Assembly: GCA_014529385.2 (NCBI GenBank)
Contig: CM043947.1
Coordinates: 99,482,036 to 99,546,035 of the forward strand
From: Adiantum capillus-veneris
Taxonomy: Eukaryota > Streptophyta > Polypodiopsida > Polypodiales > Pteridaceae
Length of the DNA stretch: 64,000 nucleotides
Reading direction: 5' to 3'
Part shown: positions 10,395 through 20,600 of the stretch, one piece after another
Numbering within the stretch: the stretch's first letter is position 1
Layout of the letters: each line of letters begins with the position of its first letter
Position numbers and translations under genes: made by a program
The notes under the pieces: model-generated
The model's input: the letters and a program-made list of their open reading frames with translations, nothing else
What the model was told of the DNA's origin: nothing
The model's database searches: none

Positions 10395-12078
10395 TATCTA
10401 ACCAACCCAAATGATTTTCTCATATTAAATTGATCACTTAATGTGGGAGAATAAACGGGAACAAGTGTTAAGATATAGATATGTGCTTATAGATCTATCT
10501 CAACACGGGGCCAATGGTAAAGGGGCCCAAAAGGGAGATGGTCTATCAAAGAGCAAGGCTAACCAATGGAGCATAAGACCTTAGGGTTAGCTTCATTGAA
10601 GACCTCCAATAAATGTGTGTAAAAGTCCTTTGACCTTAGGTAAGCTAGGGCTGAGCTTGAGGTGGGAACCCGGCCCAAGCTCGAGGTGCTTGTCCTGCTT
10701 GAGGTGCTTGTCGTGCTTGAGGTGTTTGTCATGCTTGAGGTGCTTGATTAAGATGCTTGAGGTGCTTGACTGGCTCCATGCTTGAGGTGCTTGATTAAGA
10801 TGCTTGAGGTGCTTGACTGGCTCCATGCTTGAGGTGCTTGACTTGCTGCATGATTAAGGTACTTGAGGTGCCTTGAGAAGCTTGCCTGAGATGCTTGTGG
10901 GAACACCCCCTAGTTCAAGTGCTTTGTCATGCTTGGTGAGTAAGGTGCTTGATCACCTAAAGTCAAAAGCATTCCTACAAGAGGGGGGGCGAGCCCTTTT
11001 CCTAGGGGCTAGAGAGAGAACACCCACTCACACACACAAGGGAAGCCCCAACTTGAAGAGGCAGCAAGGACACATGTCAGGCCCCTACCCTTGTTACCTT
11101 CATGTGTTGCTTGAAGCCTATTGGCTAAGCTTCAAAGGGGTCCAATGATAAATTACATGAATTATCTAATTGTTTTAGCATTTATCTAGCCCTCTCTCTC
11201 AAAAAGGAAAGGGGGACACTTGTCTCAAGGTTACCCCTACTGCTTGTAATGCCTCCTGCTCATGATTGGCTAGGCCTGGGAGGGTCCAATGAGCTTCAAG
11301 CATGAGCTACAAGGGGGGGTCGACCCAAGCTAGCTAGGGGCTTGCTTGAGGGGTATACTCACCCACACACACTCACAATCACTCTCATTGTGTGCTATGC
11401 AAAGTGCAAGAGCTCCCTCTCCTTCTCCAAGCAAGTAGAGGTTGAGAGCCTACACCAACACTCTTGGCTATGGAGTGCAAATCCAACCAAGATCCATGCT
11501 TCAATGCTTAAGCTTGACATCTCCTTCTTCTTCGTTACTATGCTATTATGTATGCTAGCAACAAGAGTATGATAAGTGAGGAACTAGTTCTTTCTCCTAT
11601 GAAATGTTTCTTCTTCCTCTTCCCTACCCTCATTCCCTGCTAGCTCTCTCCACCTTCGAAGGTGTTTGAGGTCTTGGGACTGAGGCTTGGGACAATTAAA
11701 GCTTTCTTCAAGTTCATGTTATGCTATGATTGTGATGCATGAAGCTTTCCATCTTCATTGCATCACCTAGGTCACAAGGAACACATAGAATGTATTGTAA
11801 CAAGTCTCTCTCTTAATGGGAGAAATCATAATCCAAATGCCTATTGGAGGGGGGACCGGCTCCACATAAATCCGGTCCTCAACTGTTGTCATGTTCTCTA
11901 AATTCTCTCTCTTGCAAAAGTATTGTTCATGCCAAGTTAACTAATTGCTATGATTATGTTGCTATCTTCAATTATGTCTACCCGCTATGCTCACAAAGTT
12001 ATTTCTCGAAAGTATTCTCATTAATTTTCGCTATTCTCAAGTTGAATAGGCTAATTCCATTACAATTTTTAAAAATTA
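10395..12078. other. Foreign or unrecognised segment between protease and reverse transcriptase of element C
   Basis: Gypsy elements carry only about 100-150 codons here, but 1.7 kb intervenes and no pol homology is seen until the [13 protein letters not shown] pre-RT motif at 12079. The segment holds a degenerate tandem array of CTTGAGGTG-type units (about 10680-10870), CT and CA-rich pieces, and AGGGGGGGAC near 11850, which could be a polypurine tract. It may be a nested LTR or non-autonomous element starting near TGTTAAGATATAG at 10467, but I found no matching second end or target duplication. Confidence 0.6.
10680..10870. repeat. Degenerate CTTGAGGTGCTTGA tandem array
   Basis: Units of roughly 10-14 bases built on GCTTGAGGTGCTTGA, with a higher-order duplicate of about 52 bases near 10738-10840 (landmark GACTGGCTCCATGCTTGAGG). 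It recalls the GCTTCAAAGTGCTTG array at 55570-56110. Confidence 0.8.
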
Positions 12079-12852
12079 TTAAAGGAATTTCACGATGTTT
12101 TTCCTAATGATTTGCCATCAAGATTACCGTCGACACGATCGGTGCAACATAGCATCGATGTGGTTGCAGGCAGTAAACCAATCAGTAAACCACCCTACCC
12201 CATGAGTTACTCTGAAGCTGCTGAGGTGGAACGTCAGCTTGCTGACTATCTTAGCAGAGGGTTTATCCAACCCAGTTCTTCATCATGGGCTTCTTCTATC
12301 CTATTAGTGAAAAAAAAAGACAGTAGTATGCGCATTTGCGTAGACTACCGTGGCTTAAGTGCGGTTACTATTAAGAACAAGTACCCATTGCCATGCGTGG
12401 ATGAGTTGTTCGACAAGCTCACTCATGCTCGTATTTTTACGAAAATAGACTTGCGGTCAGGTTATCACTAAGTACGTATTCGACTTGCTGATATACCCAA
12501 AACTGCATTCCGAACATAGTTTGGACACTACGAGTTTTTGGTTATGCCTTTTGGATTAACCAATGGGCCCGCAACATTCATGACACTTATGGATAATGTC
12601 TTGAAGCCGTACTTGGGCAAATTTGTCATAATTTTTCTCGATGACATTCTAGTATACAATGCTTTTGAAGAAGAACATTTACAACATCTGAGGCAGGTGT
12701 TCGAATTGTTACGAACAAATCAATTATATGCCAAGGAATCTAAGTGTGATTTTCTAAAGGAGGAAATTCACTATCTTGGCATGTTATTTCGGTTACTGGA
12801 CTACACATGGATCAATCCAAAGTGGATACCATTCGGCAATGGCCTTCTCTAA
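12079..12852 (+). pseudogene. Reverse transcriptase of element C, two in-frame stops
   Basis: One frame carries the pre-RT motif, [42 protein letters not shown] and the catalytic box [10 protein letters not shown] (FLDD in place of YVDD). TAA at 12469-12471 and TAG at 12517-12519 interrupt it at positions where relatives have Gln. The frame is lost near 12850, within the thumb region. It copied the genomic RNA into cDNA; it cannot be made intact now. Confidence 0.93.
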
Positions 12853-12869
12853 AAAATCTGGAAGAGTTA

Positions 12870-13595
12870 CATATATTTTTTAGGATTTGCAGGTTTTTAT
12901 CGAAGGCTCGTTAAAAACTATGCTAATATTGTTGTTCCCACGATGGACCAACTAAAAAGCAAAGGCAAAGCTTTTCAGTGGGGACCCGCTCAACAACATA
13001 GTTTTGATACGCTCAAGGATGCATTAGCTACAGCTCCAATCCTAGCTATTGTAGATCCTTTGAAACCATTCGTTCTGGAAACGGATGCCAGTGACCGTGC
13101 TATTGGAGCAGTCCTTCTACAAGAAGGGTGGCCAATTGCATTTGAAAGCAAGAAGCTTGATTCAGCACAACATAATTACTATGCTTATGAATGCGAACTC
13201 TATGCAATAGTGTTTGCCTTGAAAACATGGCGACATTATTTGTACGGTGCTCAATTTGAGATCGTGTTTGGCCATGAAAGTATTAAATGATTTACACAAC
13301 AAACCGATTTGAAGGGTCGAAAAGCCAGGTGGGTTGAGATTCTTCAGGAAAATGACGCCAAGCTTCGATATCTTAAAGGACGATACAATGTGGTGGCTGA
13401 CGCTCTTAGTCGTATGCAAGAGATCAATTCTCTCTTGTTCACGGAACTTCATAGTGAATTTTTGGATTCTCTAAAGGGCAAATATGAGCATGATGACGCA
13501 TATTCCAAAGTGTGGAGCCATGTACAAATAAGGGATCCTTCTCACTCCAATGATGGTAGTGTATCGTTAACCTCCACACACAGTTCTCCTCTTTG
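12870..13595 (+). pseudogene. RT connection and RNase H of element C
   Basis: Reading resumes around LGFAGFYRRLVKNYANI (12880-12930) and continues in the frame at 12943 with the RNase H landmarks VLETDASDRAIGAVLLQE, AIVFALKTWRHYLYG and [16 protein letters not shown] at 13288-13290 replaces the Trp codon expected in the LKWFTQQ motif. The frame ends at 13596, just before integrase. RNase H removes the RNA strand during cDNA synthesis. Confidence 0.9.
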
Positions 13596-14927
13596 AGTGA
13601 TGAACTACAACGATGGAAGAATTTTACCATCGACAATGGGTACCTACTCCATAAGGGGAGAGTTTGTGTACCGACGAACACATACATTTGGCGCCAAATC
13701 CTTTATAAATGTCATGACAGTCTAAGTGCAGGGCACCCGGGTATTAGAAAAACTTATGCTCTCGTACGACGACAGTTTTACTTGCCAGGTTTACATGGCT
13801 TTGTTCAAGATTATGTCTTGCATTGCCAAAAATGCCAGGTTAACAAAGCAGAGCGCCTGAAAGCAGGAGGACTCTTACATCCTTTGGAGATTCCCAATGG
13901 TAAATGGGAAAGTATCTCTATGGATTTTATTGTGGGTTTATCAACCACTGTATGTAAGTTTATTCCAACCAAATCAACGATTAAGACTCCAGAATTAGCC
14001 AAGTTATTTGTGAACAACCTATACAAGTTGTATGGCTTGCCAAGTAACATTTTCAGTGATCGTGATCCCAAGTGTAACTGTCATCTTGGAGGGTTGTGTT
14101 TAAACAATTGGGCACAACTAAATCTCAGTACAGCCGATCATCCAGAAACGGATGGTCAAACTGAACGAGTTAACCAAGTGCTAGAGGATATGCTACACGC
14201 ATACATTAGCAAGAAACAAATAGACTGGGAAGAATATCTACCTCTTCTTGAGTTTGCTTACAATAGTGCTAAGCATGTCACGACTGGATTTAGTCCTTTC
14301 ATGCTCATGTATGGTTTTCAACCTAGGTCACCGGTTGCGGTGGGGTTGGCAATCGAAAAACTCCAACAGGTTAAGGATTTTCTCCAAGATCACATGGATA
14401 TGCTAAAACTCACTCGTCAGAACGTCCGACAAGCGCAGGATCGGTATAAGAAGTACGCTGATGAGAAACGTTGGCAAGTTACCTTTGAGGAAGGGGAGGA
14501 AGTATTTTTACGTGTGCCGGAGCATTCAGAAAGTCTGAAAACTGGGCCAACACCTAAATTATCTCCACGATATTGTGGGCCTTTCAAAATACTCAAGCGA
14601 GTGGGTGATCGTGCCTACAAACTATCGCTACCTACACATTCTCGTATTCATCCGATGTTTCATAAAATCCGTTTACGTAAGCGGTTACATGGGGACGACA
14701 ATGTCATTGGCCAACAGATTCTGGTCAATTTCGTTGAACCTCCTACCTTACCGCATGAACCTGAACAAATTCTTGACTATCATGATTTACGTACACGTCA
14801 TCATGTACGTCGACAAGCTTTAATCAAGTGGAAAGATCGACATGAGGAAGGTGCCACTTGGGAAAACATTAGTGTTCTTAAGAAAAAGTTTCCACTTTTG
14901 TTTTTGAGGACGAAAACTCTTCCTTAA
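13593..14927 (+). CDS. Integrase with chromodomain of element C (444-codon open frame)
   Basis: The longest uninterrupted frame of the element. Domains in order: HHCC zinc finger (H in HDSLSAGHPG, C in HCQKCQ, about residues 35-80), DDE core with MDFIVGL, FSDRDPK and HPETDGQTERVN (about 110-195), GPY/F-type C-terminal region around CGPFKILKRVGDRAYKL (about 325-345), and a chromodomain from EPEQILDYHD to the end (about 388-440). A deletion of roughly 20 residues after MDFIVGL and a short frame-scramble after SDRDPK damage the core, so activity is doubtful. Chromodomains direct such elements to particular chromatin. Confidence 0.92.
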   Translation: MSDELQRWKNFTIDNGYLLHKGRVCVPTNTYIWRQILYKCHDSLSAGHPGIRKTYALVRRQFYLPGLHGFVQDYVLHCQKCQVNKAERLKAGGLLHPLEIPNGKWESISMDFIVGLSTTVCKFIPTKSTIKTPELAKLFVNNLYKLYGLPSNIFSDRDPKCNCHLGGLCLNNWAQLNLSTADHPETDGQTERVNQVLEDMLHAYISKKQIDWEEYLPLLEFAYNSAKHVTTGFSPFMLMYGFQPRSPVAVGLAIEKLQQVKDFLQDHMDMLKLTRQNVRQAQDRYKKYADEKRWQVTFEEGEEVFLRVPEHSESLKTGPTPKLSPRYCGPFKILKRVGDRAYKLSLPTHSRIHPMFHKIRLRKRLHGDDNVIGQQILVNFVEPPTLPHEPEQILDYHDLRTRHHVRRQALIKWKDRHEEGATWENISVLKKKFPLLFLRTKTLP

Positions 14928-14937
14928 GGGGGGAGTA
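14924..14937 (+). promoter_or_regulatory. Polypurine tract of element C
   Basis: AAGGGGGGAGTAA immediately before the 3' LTR start TGTCAGG at 14939 and straight after the integrase stop. It would prime plus-strand cDNA. Confidence 0.8.
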
Positions 14938-14938
14938 A

Positions 14939-15099
14939 TGTCAGGACAAGGGCAAGGCCAGGGAGTCATGGACTGGGCCAAGGGCCGGACTAAGCAGTGT
15001 GGACAAGGGAATCCGGCTAGGGCAAAAGGCTAGGAGCATTGCCTATATAGTGGGAGGTTGGGAGGTGGATTCCAGGGTCTAGTTACCTCAGTCTTTACA
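14939..15099 (+). repeat. 3' LTR of element C (161 bp)
   Basis: Matches the 5' LTR apart from a few substitutions and an 8-base tandem duplication (GGAGGTTG type) near 15050. Followed by CATCA at 15100-15104. Confidence 0.9.
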
Positions 15100-15104
15100 C
15101 ATCA

Positions 15105-16243
15105 CTTGGCCTCTCCGACTCAGATCTGCAATGCACTCAAACTTTGAATTGCCATATCTCTCTCCTTGTAGCTCCGTTTGACGAGCCGTCTGGACTTGCT
15201 CCTTCAACACTTCAAGCTCTACATCCTCAAGCCAAAAACCCGCACCTTGGACATCCTTTACCTGCTATCCCATCTAACCCACTTTGAAGCTCTTTTGATC
15301 TTAAAACCCACATAAAACATACATCTCCGTTGCCAGTTGATTGCCCATCCCTTTCCCATCTGCTCCAACCCTCTGCCTTGCACGTGTTAGCCTACACATC
15401 ACTGCTTGTGTCCTTTGCTAGGGTTGCCACGCTTTGGCTGCACCATCATTGCCCAACCCCCTTGTTGATCATTCATGTTTAACTAAAAAACAACTTTAAT
15501 CTTCTACCAACTGCAAAAACTGGCAAACACTGTTAGCAAAGCAGAAAAACACTACCAACTATACAAGGCCCTACATATTGCTTGCTGATGGCAAACCTCA
15601 AGTGGGTTGCCCCACCCCTTGCATCACAAAGCTTTCACCTGGATCAAAAACCCGGCACTGATACCTTCCATCCATTTGTAACACCTTCTAACAGTGTTTC
15701 ACCCATGTCCACAGGCACACAATATGCCCAAAGCACCTTAGCATCTCTTTGTGCATTTACCTGCCTCATCAACACACCTGGCCCATCAAGTATACTGCAT
15801 GAACCAACCAATGTATCTGGCTTTGCAACCACATCATCTGCACCAACCAAGACTTGTGACCCTCCCTCCCAACCATGTAAAGCAGAGCTCCTCTCTATGG
15901 AACCTTGTATCCGGCAGATAACATACGTCTTTCAAACATGTATTGCATACCTCTTTTGACAACTTAGACCCACTTTGGGCATTCTTTCATTTGCCATATG
16001 ACATGTCTGCTCCTCTGGACTCTCCACCTCCTCTGAATTCGTGCTCTCCTTGTTGCAGGAATGGCCTTCTTTTTCTTCAATCATCAGCCCAAAGAACTCT
16101 TCCTGCTTGTCAACTTCAATTGCTTGGTCTTTGATCACCTCTTCTACCACTTCATCATGCTCTGCTGCGGGTAGCGACTAGAGGCGGGCCTCCGTCTTTT
16201 TATTGGTGCACTTACTTTTATTGACTTACCTTATTGGTAACGC
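15105..16243. other. Unassigned DNA upstream of the PP2C gene
   Basis: C-rich on the plus strand, with no recognised gene or LTR. A 125-codon frame at 15582-15959 shows no domain and is not called. Confidence 0.5.
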
Positions 16244-16504
16244 TTACTCTATGTGGGCTGCAAAATAGGGTGGGCAGCATATCACCAGTGACCACGAACT
16301 CGGGTCTGCTGGGAAAGTCTCGCCCGTGTGCGCGCGCGCTCTCGCGTGTGTGAACTTTGAAGACAGTGAGCCTCGGGTGTTCTGGTGTCTCTCTCTCTCT
16401 CTTTCACTGACACGCGAGCTCACACATACACGCGCTCGCAGACCGTGCGACGAGCGCACATTCGCGCTAGTCAATGCTCTCGTGAAGGTACACTGCTCCA
16501 GTGG

Positions 16505-16535
<31 letters not shown>

Positions 16536-17383
16536 GCCCACTTCCCGCATACCTACACAGAGCTTCCCGCCCTCCAATATCGTTGAGCTCTCCCTCAGAG
16601 ATCGCCGGACAAGTGCGGCTTACAGATTTTGAAAATTTTGAAAATCGACTGTCGAGGTCGCCCATTTCAATTTCTCGTGTCGCGTTACAGAAAAGGCAAC
16701 ATCGGGCTTTGGAGCTCCATTTCACAGAGCATTACATCATTGTGCTACACAGACACCTCTACCGTGGTCAAGATTCACACACATTTTCAGGGTATCTACT
16801 GAAGAGCAGCTCGAAAGCCCTGGACCATACAAAGAAGGGACCCTTTTCTGCTCATGAAACTCGTCATAAAGCCAGGTGCTTGTTTGCAGTACCGTAGTAA
16901 CACAAATTTTTGTGACCAAGGCTTCTCAGGTCAGCTGACAGCAGAACTCACACACACGCACATACATAAGAGGGCGGCTCAGGATTCTTGAATGATTATT
17001 CATAAGCAATATACTGCAGGAGTTAGTTTCTGATAGAAAAAGCAAGCTTGGATTCCCATACTTACGATCTGGCATCTTATGCCATTTGTAACTGAGGACA
17101 GTTTGGTTTAAAGGGCATAACTGTAGCTAGATTTCAATCAGAAGTTCATTCTTTTGATTTTTGACCAGAGCAGTTCTGGCCTCAACCCAGTTCACATTTG
17201 TTGGGTTCTCCCCAAGATACGACTTCTTTGCAGATTGCCTTACCTATCCCTTAGCTGCAAGATTTGTAGTATTCTCCCGCAATCACGGAAATTAACCTTT
17301 AGTGCAGCGCTTTCTTTCGTCTTGCTGCGTTTTTTGTAATACATGTATTCTTCAACAAAATCCTCTTGATGGTTTGAAATATC
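16244..17383 (+). promoter_or_regulatory. Probable promoter and 5' UTR of the PP2C gene
   Basis: The kilobase before the start codon contains CT tracts at about 16387-16402 and 16505-16532, common in plant 5' UTRs, and GC-rich sequence near 16325-16345. An in-frame TGA at 17375-17377 lies just upstream of the ATG at 17384, supporting that start. No transcription start or 5' UTR intron can be fixed from sequence alone. Confidence 0.4.
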
Positions 17384-17611
17384 ATGGATGTTCAACAAGA
17401 ATTCAAAATGAGGCTCAAAAGTGATTCTGCTGAATGCATGGTACCCCTAGCAGCGCTGCTAAAGAGTGAATTTGACAGTGACAAAGGCCAAAGCCCCACT
17501 GTTCGATATGGTCAGGCTTGCCATGACAAGAAGGGAGAGGATCACATGTTGGCAAAGGTGGACTGCCAACGTCTCCCTTCAGATGGTTCATCCACTTTTG
17601 GAGTGTTTGGG
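17384..17611 (+). CDS. PP2C: PP2C exon 1 (residues 1-76)
   Basis: Starts at ATG 17384, nine bases after an in-frame TGA. Encodes the N-terminus, including KKGED, the counterpart of the RxxxED metal-site motif of PP2Cs. Ends in phase 0 at TTTGGG before GTAAAT. Confidence 0.92.
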
Positions 17612-20600
17612 GTAAATTGCTTCAGACATTTTACTCATTCGTTTCTATATTACTTATATGAGATTAGGAGAAGTCAAATGTATTGCAGATGATATGATTT
17701 ACCTTTTATGAGTTGTCTTTGAGTGTTCCGCATTAAGCACTCTTTTGCACATGCATTTTTATAAAAAACAGTGTGCTATTATGGTGAGTCATATGCTGGT
17801 GGTTTGGTTAGTATGTTGAGCTAAGGGTAGGCAGCTTTGTGCTGCGCAACACAGTTGTTTTTATACATATCTATAGAGCTTACCTATAGAACTAACACTG
17901 AAAGTTTTATATCTCAGGTATTTGATGGCCACAATGGTGCTTCAGCTGCAATTTTTTCCAAAGAGAACTTGTTGCGGAATGTGCTAAGGGCTCTTCCAAT
18001 CACAACAAGTAGAGATGAGTGGCTTGCAGCCCTTCCTCGAGCCTTAGTGGCTGGCTTTATTAAAACAGACATTGATTTTCAAGAGAAAGGTTTGCCGTTA
18101 GCCTTCAAAAAGGGCGTAATTGCAAGCATAATAACATAGTTACAAACTTGCCGTATCTGTTTTGCAAGTGAAACTTCTGGAACAACTGCAAAACATAGTT
18201 ATAAACTTACTTCAAATGTTTTGCAGGTGAAACTTCTGGAACAACTGCAACGCTTGTACTCGTGGACAAGTGGACAGTAACTGTTGCAGCTGTGGGTGAT
18301 TCCCGGTGTGTACTTGATGCCTCAGGAGGTGGGGTCTTTGCGCTTTCAGTGGACCATAGATTTGAAGAGAATGCAGAAGAGTAAGTTGGATATAAGTCTG
18401 TCTTATCTAAGATTATGTTCTGGTACTTTGGTCAGTCAAAAAGTTATGGAGGGTAGTTGTTATGCCCTATTTTTCTTTAATTGTTCCATCTTTCCTTTTG
18501 CTCCTCGAGGTGGGTCTGTATTTGCTGTGATCACCTTTGAAAGTACGAAGCGACTGTCAAGTTTAGAAATAGTCCTCGCATGTTCGTTTTGCAATTAATT
18601 TCTTGAAGAGCTTCCTTGTCATGGTACAAATCAACAAGTGAAAGGCCTTGTGACAAATTTCAAGGCCACTGTCATACTATGATGGTTATAGTCGGGAAGT
18701 GGGTTTCTTATTTTAGGACTTTGATTTCCTTTATGTTCCTCAAATTTCTCTGGTCTCTTTGTATATTTGCAGAAGGAAACGTGTAATAGATTGTGGAGGT
18801 GAAGTTTGCAGACTCAGCTTAGCTGGTGGTGCTGAGGTAAGTTGATGTTGTCGCTGAAGTTTGCAGCTCTGATCGTGGTTATGAGAGCATTGGTTTGTCT
18901 TTTCTAATTGACTGATTGCTGTAATATTAGCCCTAATCTTGTTGAATGATCACCTTGGCCTTGACCATTCTATCTGTCGGTTACTTTTTAGTGTAAATGC
19001 TATCAAATTTTGGACGAGGACAGATAGCTCCAAGTTTCAAGTTTAGGAAACAATACGAGATGTTTTTGTTTATCAATCAATTTCATGGACATAGTGAAGT
19101 TTAGACCCCTGCTACTTTGCACCCAACCCTCTTGTATGCGACCAGTCAGAAAATGCATGCCTTTGTTCTATACTCAAAGCGATGCCAAGAACCAAATCCG
19201 ATCTGAGCTGTCTTGCTCCTAGGTATGAAACCCTCCGACGGGAAACACCATCTGTGATGTTGATGCAGAAAACTGCGACTATGCCAACTGTTGCTACCTG
19301 CTGTTGTCCTGTGTGGCTCAACCTGTCAACCACACACGGCATACATCAAGCCACAAGAAGGATACATGGCTGTAAACTAATTTCCTCTTGTGTGTATGCA
19401 AGACGGATTGCCACCAGGAGAGATTGCATGCGGGAGAGAATGCCCGGAGCCGATTGAAGAGTGCGAGACCAAAGGGCTGCCCCTTTGCGCTACCTCCTCC
19501 TCCTCAGCATGTTCCCGTGCATCCTCACAATTGGTATCAGAGCTAGGGGGAGTGGCATTGCCTCCTTCACCGTCTTCGCATGTACTGGCTTCAGAGCATG
19601 CTACGCTGGAAGGCCTTAGCTTGCAGCAGAGAAATAGGTTCAGAAAATTTTGGAGCTCTACAATTACTGAGCATAAGAGCTTCAAGATCTTTGGAAAGAG
19701 GAGCTTTTTTTTTGAAAGTTCCACACTTCACAAAGAGCGCTGGAATTTTAAGCATTGCAGAGCAAGCAAGGCCATAACTTAGCACAGAAAAGCTAGGCAA
19801 GAAAGTGTTAAAATTGAACGCTTGTAATCAGTGCAACTCAATACAATAGGGCTGGAAAAGGTTTAAGACAAGCCAAGGAAAGCTATCAAGAACATTAAAC
19901 TCTACAGAAGGCAACACGGGTAACAAAAAGAGTTTGAAATCCCCTATGCTGAGGAGAGCAAAGGGCCTTGTGTAACAAACTGTTGACGTGTCGACCTACT
20001 GAAGAACGGAGCTACCGGCCGAGGGGCCTAAACCCTAAAAGGAACAAGCAACAGAAGAAGTGTCACAGAGTGATGACGTGGTTGATCGAGAGCAGAAACC
20101 CTAACCCTAATTTCTGCCGAAAACCCTAACTGCTGAAACCCTAATTCTGGAAACCCTAACCCTAAAACCTGCAAACCCTAATTCTGAAAACCCTAACCCT
20201 AAAACCTGCAAACCCTAATTTCTGCCAGAAACCCTAACTGCTGAAACCCTAATTCTGGAAACCCTAACCCTAAAACCTGCAAACCCTAATTTCTGCCAGA
20301 AACCCTAACTGCTGAACCCTAATTCTGGAAACCCTAACCCTAAAACCTGCAAACCCTAATTCTGCTGCCAGAAACCCTAAAACTGCAGAAACCCTAACCC
20401 TAACCCTAAGGACAGATTTCTGCGTTTTGCGACGTGGCAGGCTGTACGGATTTCCATGATTTACGTTGGCAGCTTTTTGGCTTTGCTTTTGAACCAGAAG
20501 CTTTTGAGTTTTAAAAGCTTTTTACTATAACTGCTTTTTAGGCCAAGGGCCTTTAAATATGAGGCTAGGGCTCATTCTCTGGCATGCTTCAGTACGAAGG

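Larger units (their letters stand above)
7407..15099 (+). mobile_element. Complete but inactive Ty3/gypsy chromovirus, element C
   Basis: LTRs of 153 bp (7407-7559) and 161 bp (14939-15099) flank gag, protease, reverse transcriptase, RNase H and an integrase with chromodomain in Ty3/gypsy order. Flanking pentamers CATGA (7402-7406) and CATCA (15100-15104) look like a target duplication with one change. A tRNA-Met-like primer site follows the 5' LTR and a polypurine tract precedes the 3' LTR. It is inactive: stops at 8589, 9515, 12469, 12517 and 13288, frameshifts near 9235, 12850-12940 and 13590, a 187 bp tandem duplication in the protease, and foreign DNA at about 10395-12078. All five stops fit C-to-T or G-to-A change of Gln, Arg or Trp codons. 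Confidence 0.92.

Noticed and set aside
15582-15959. 125-codon frame upstream of the PP2C gene
   Set aside because: Composition is Pro/Thr/Ser-rich, with no domain, repeat relation or transcript feature.
18133-18191. Upstream copy of the exon 3 start as the true exon
   Set aside because: Its acceptor is altered and splicing there would break phase with exon 2; the downstream copy fits phase and protein similarity.
20097-20409. CCCTAA array as a chromosome end or interstitial telomere scar
   Set aside because: It is inside an LTR with a copy in the partner LTR and a related array in element D, so it moved with retrotransposons.
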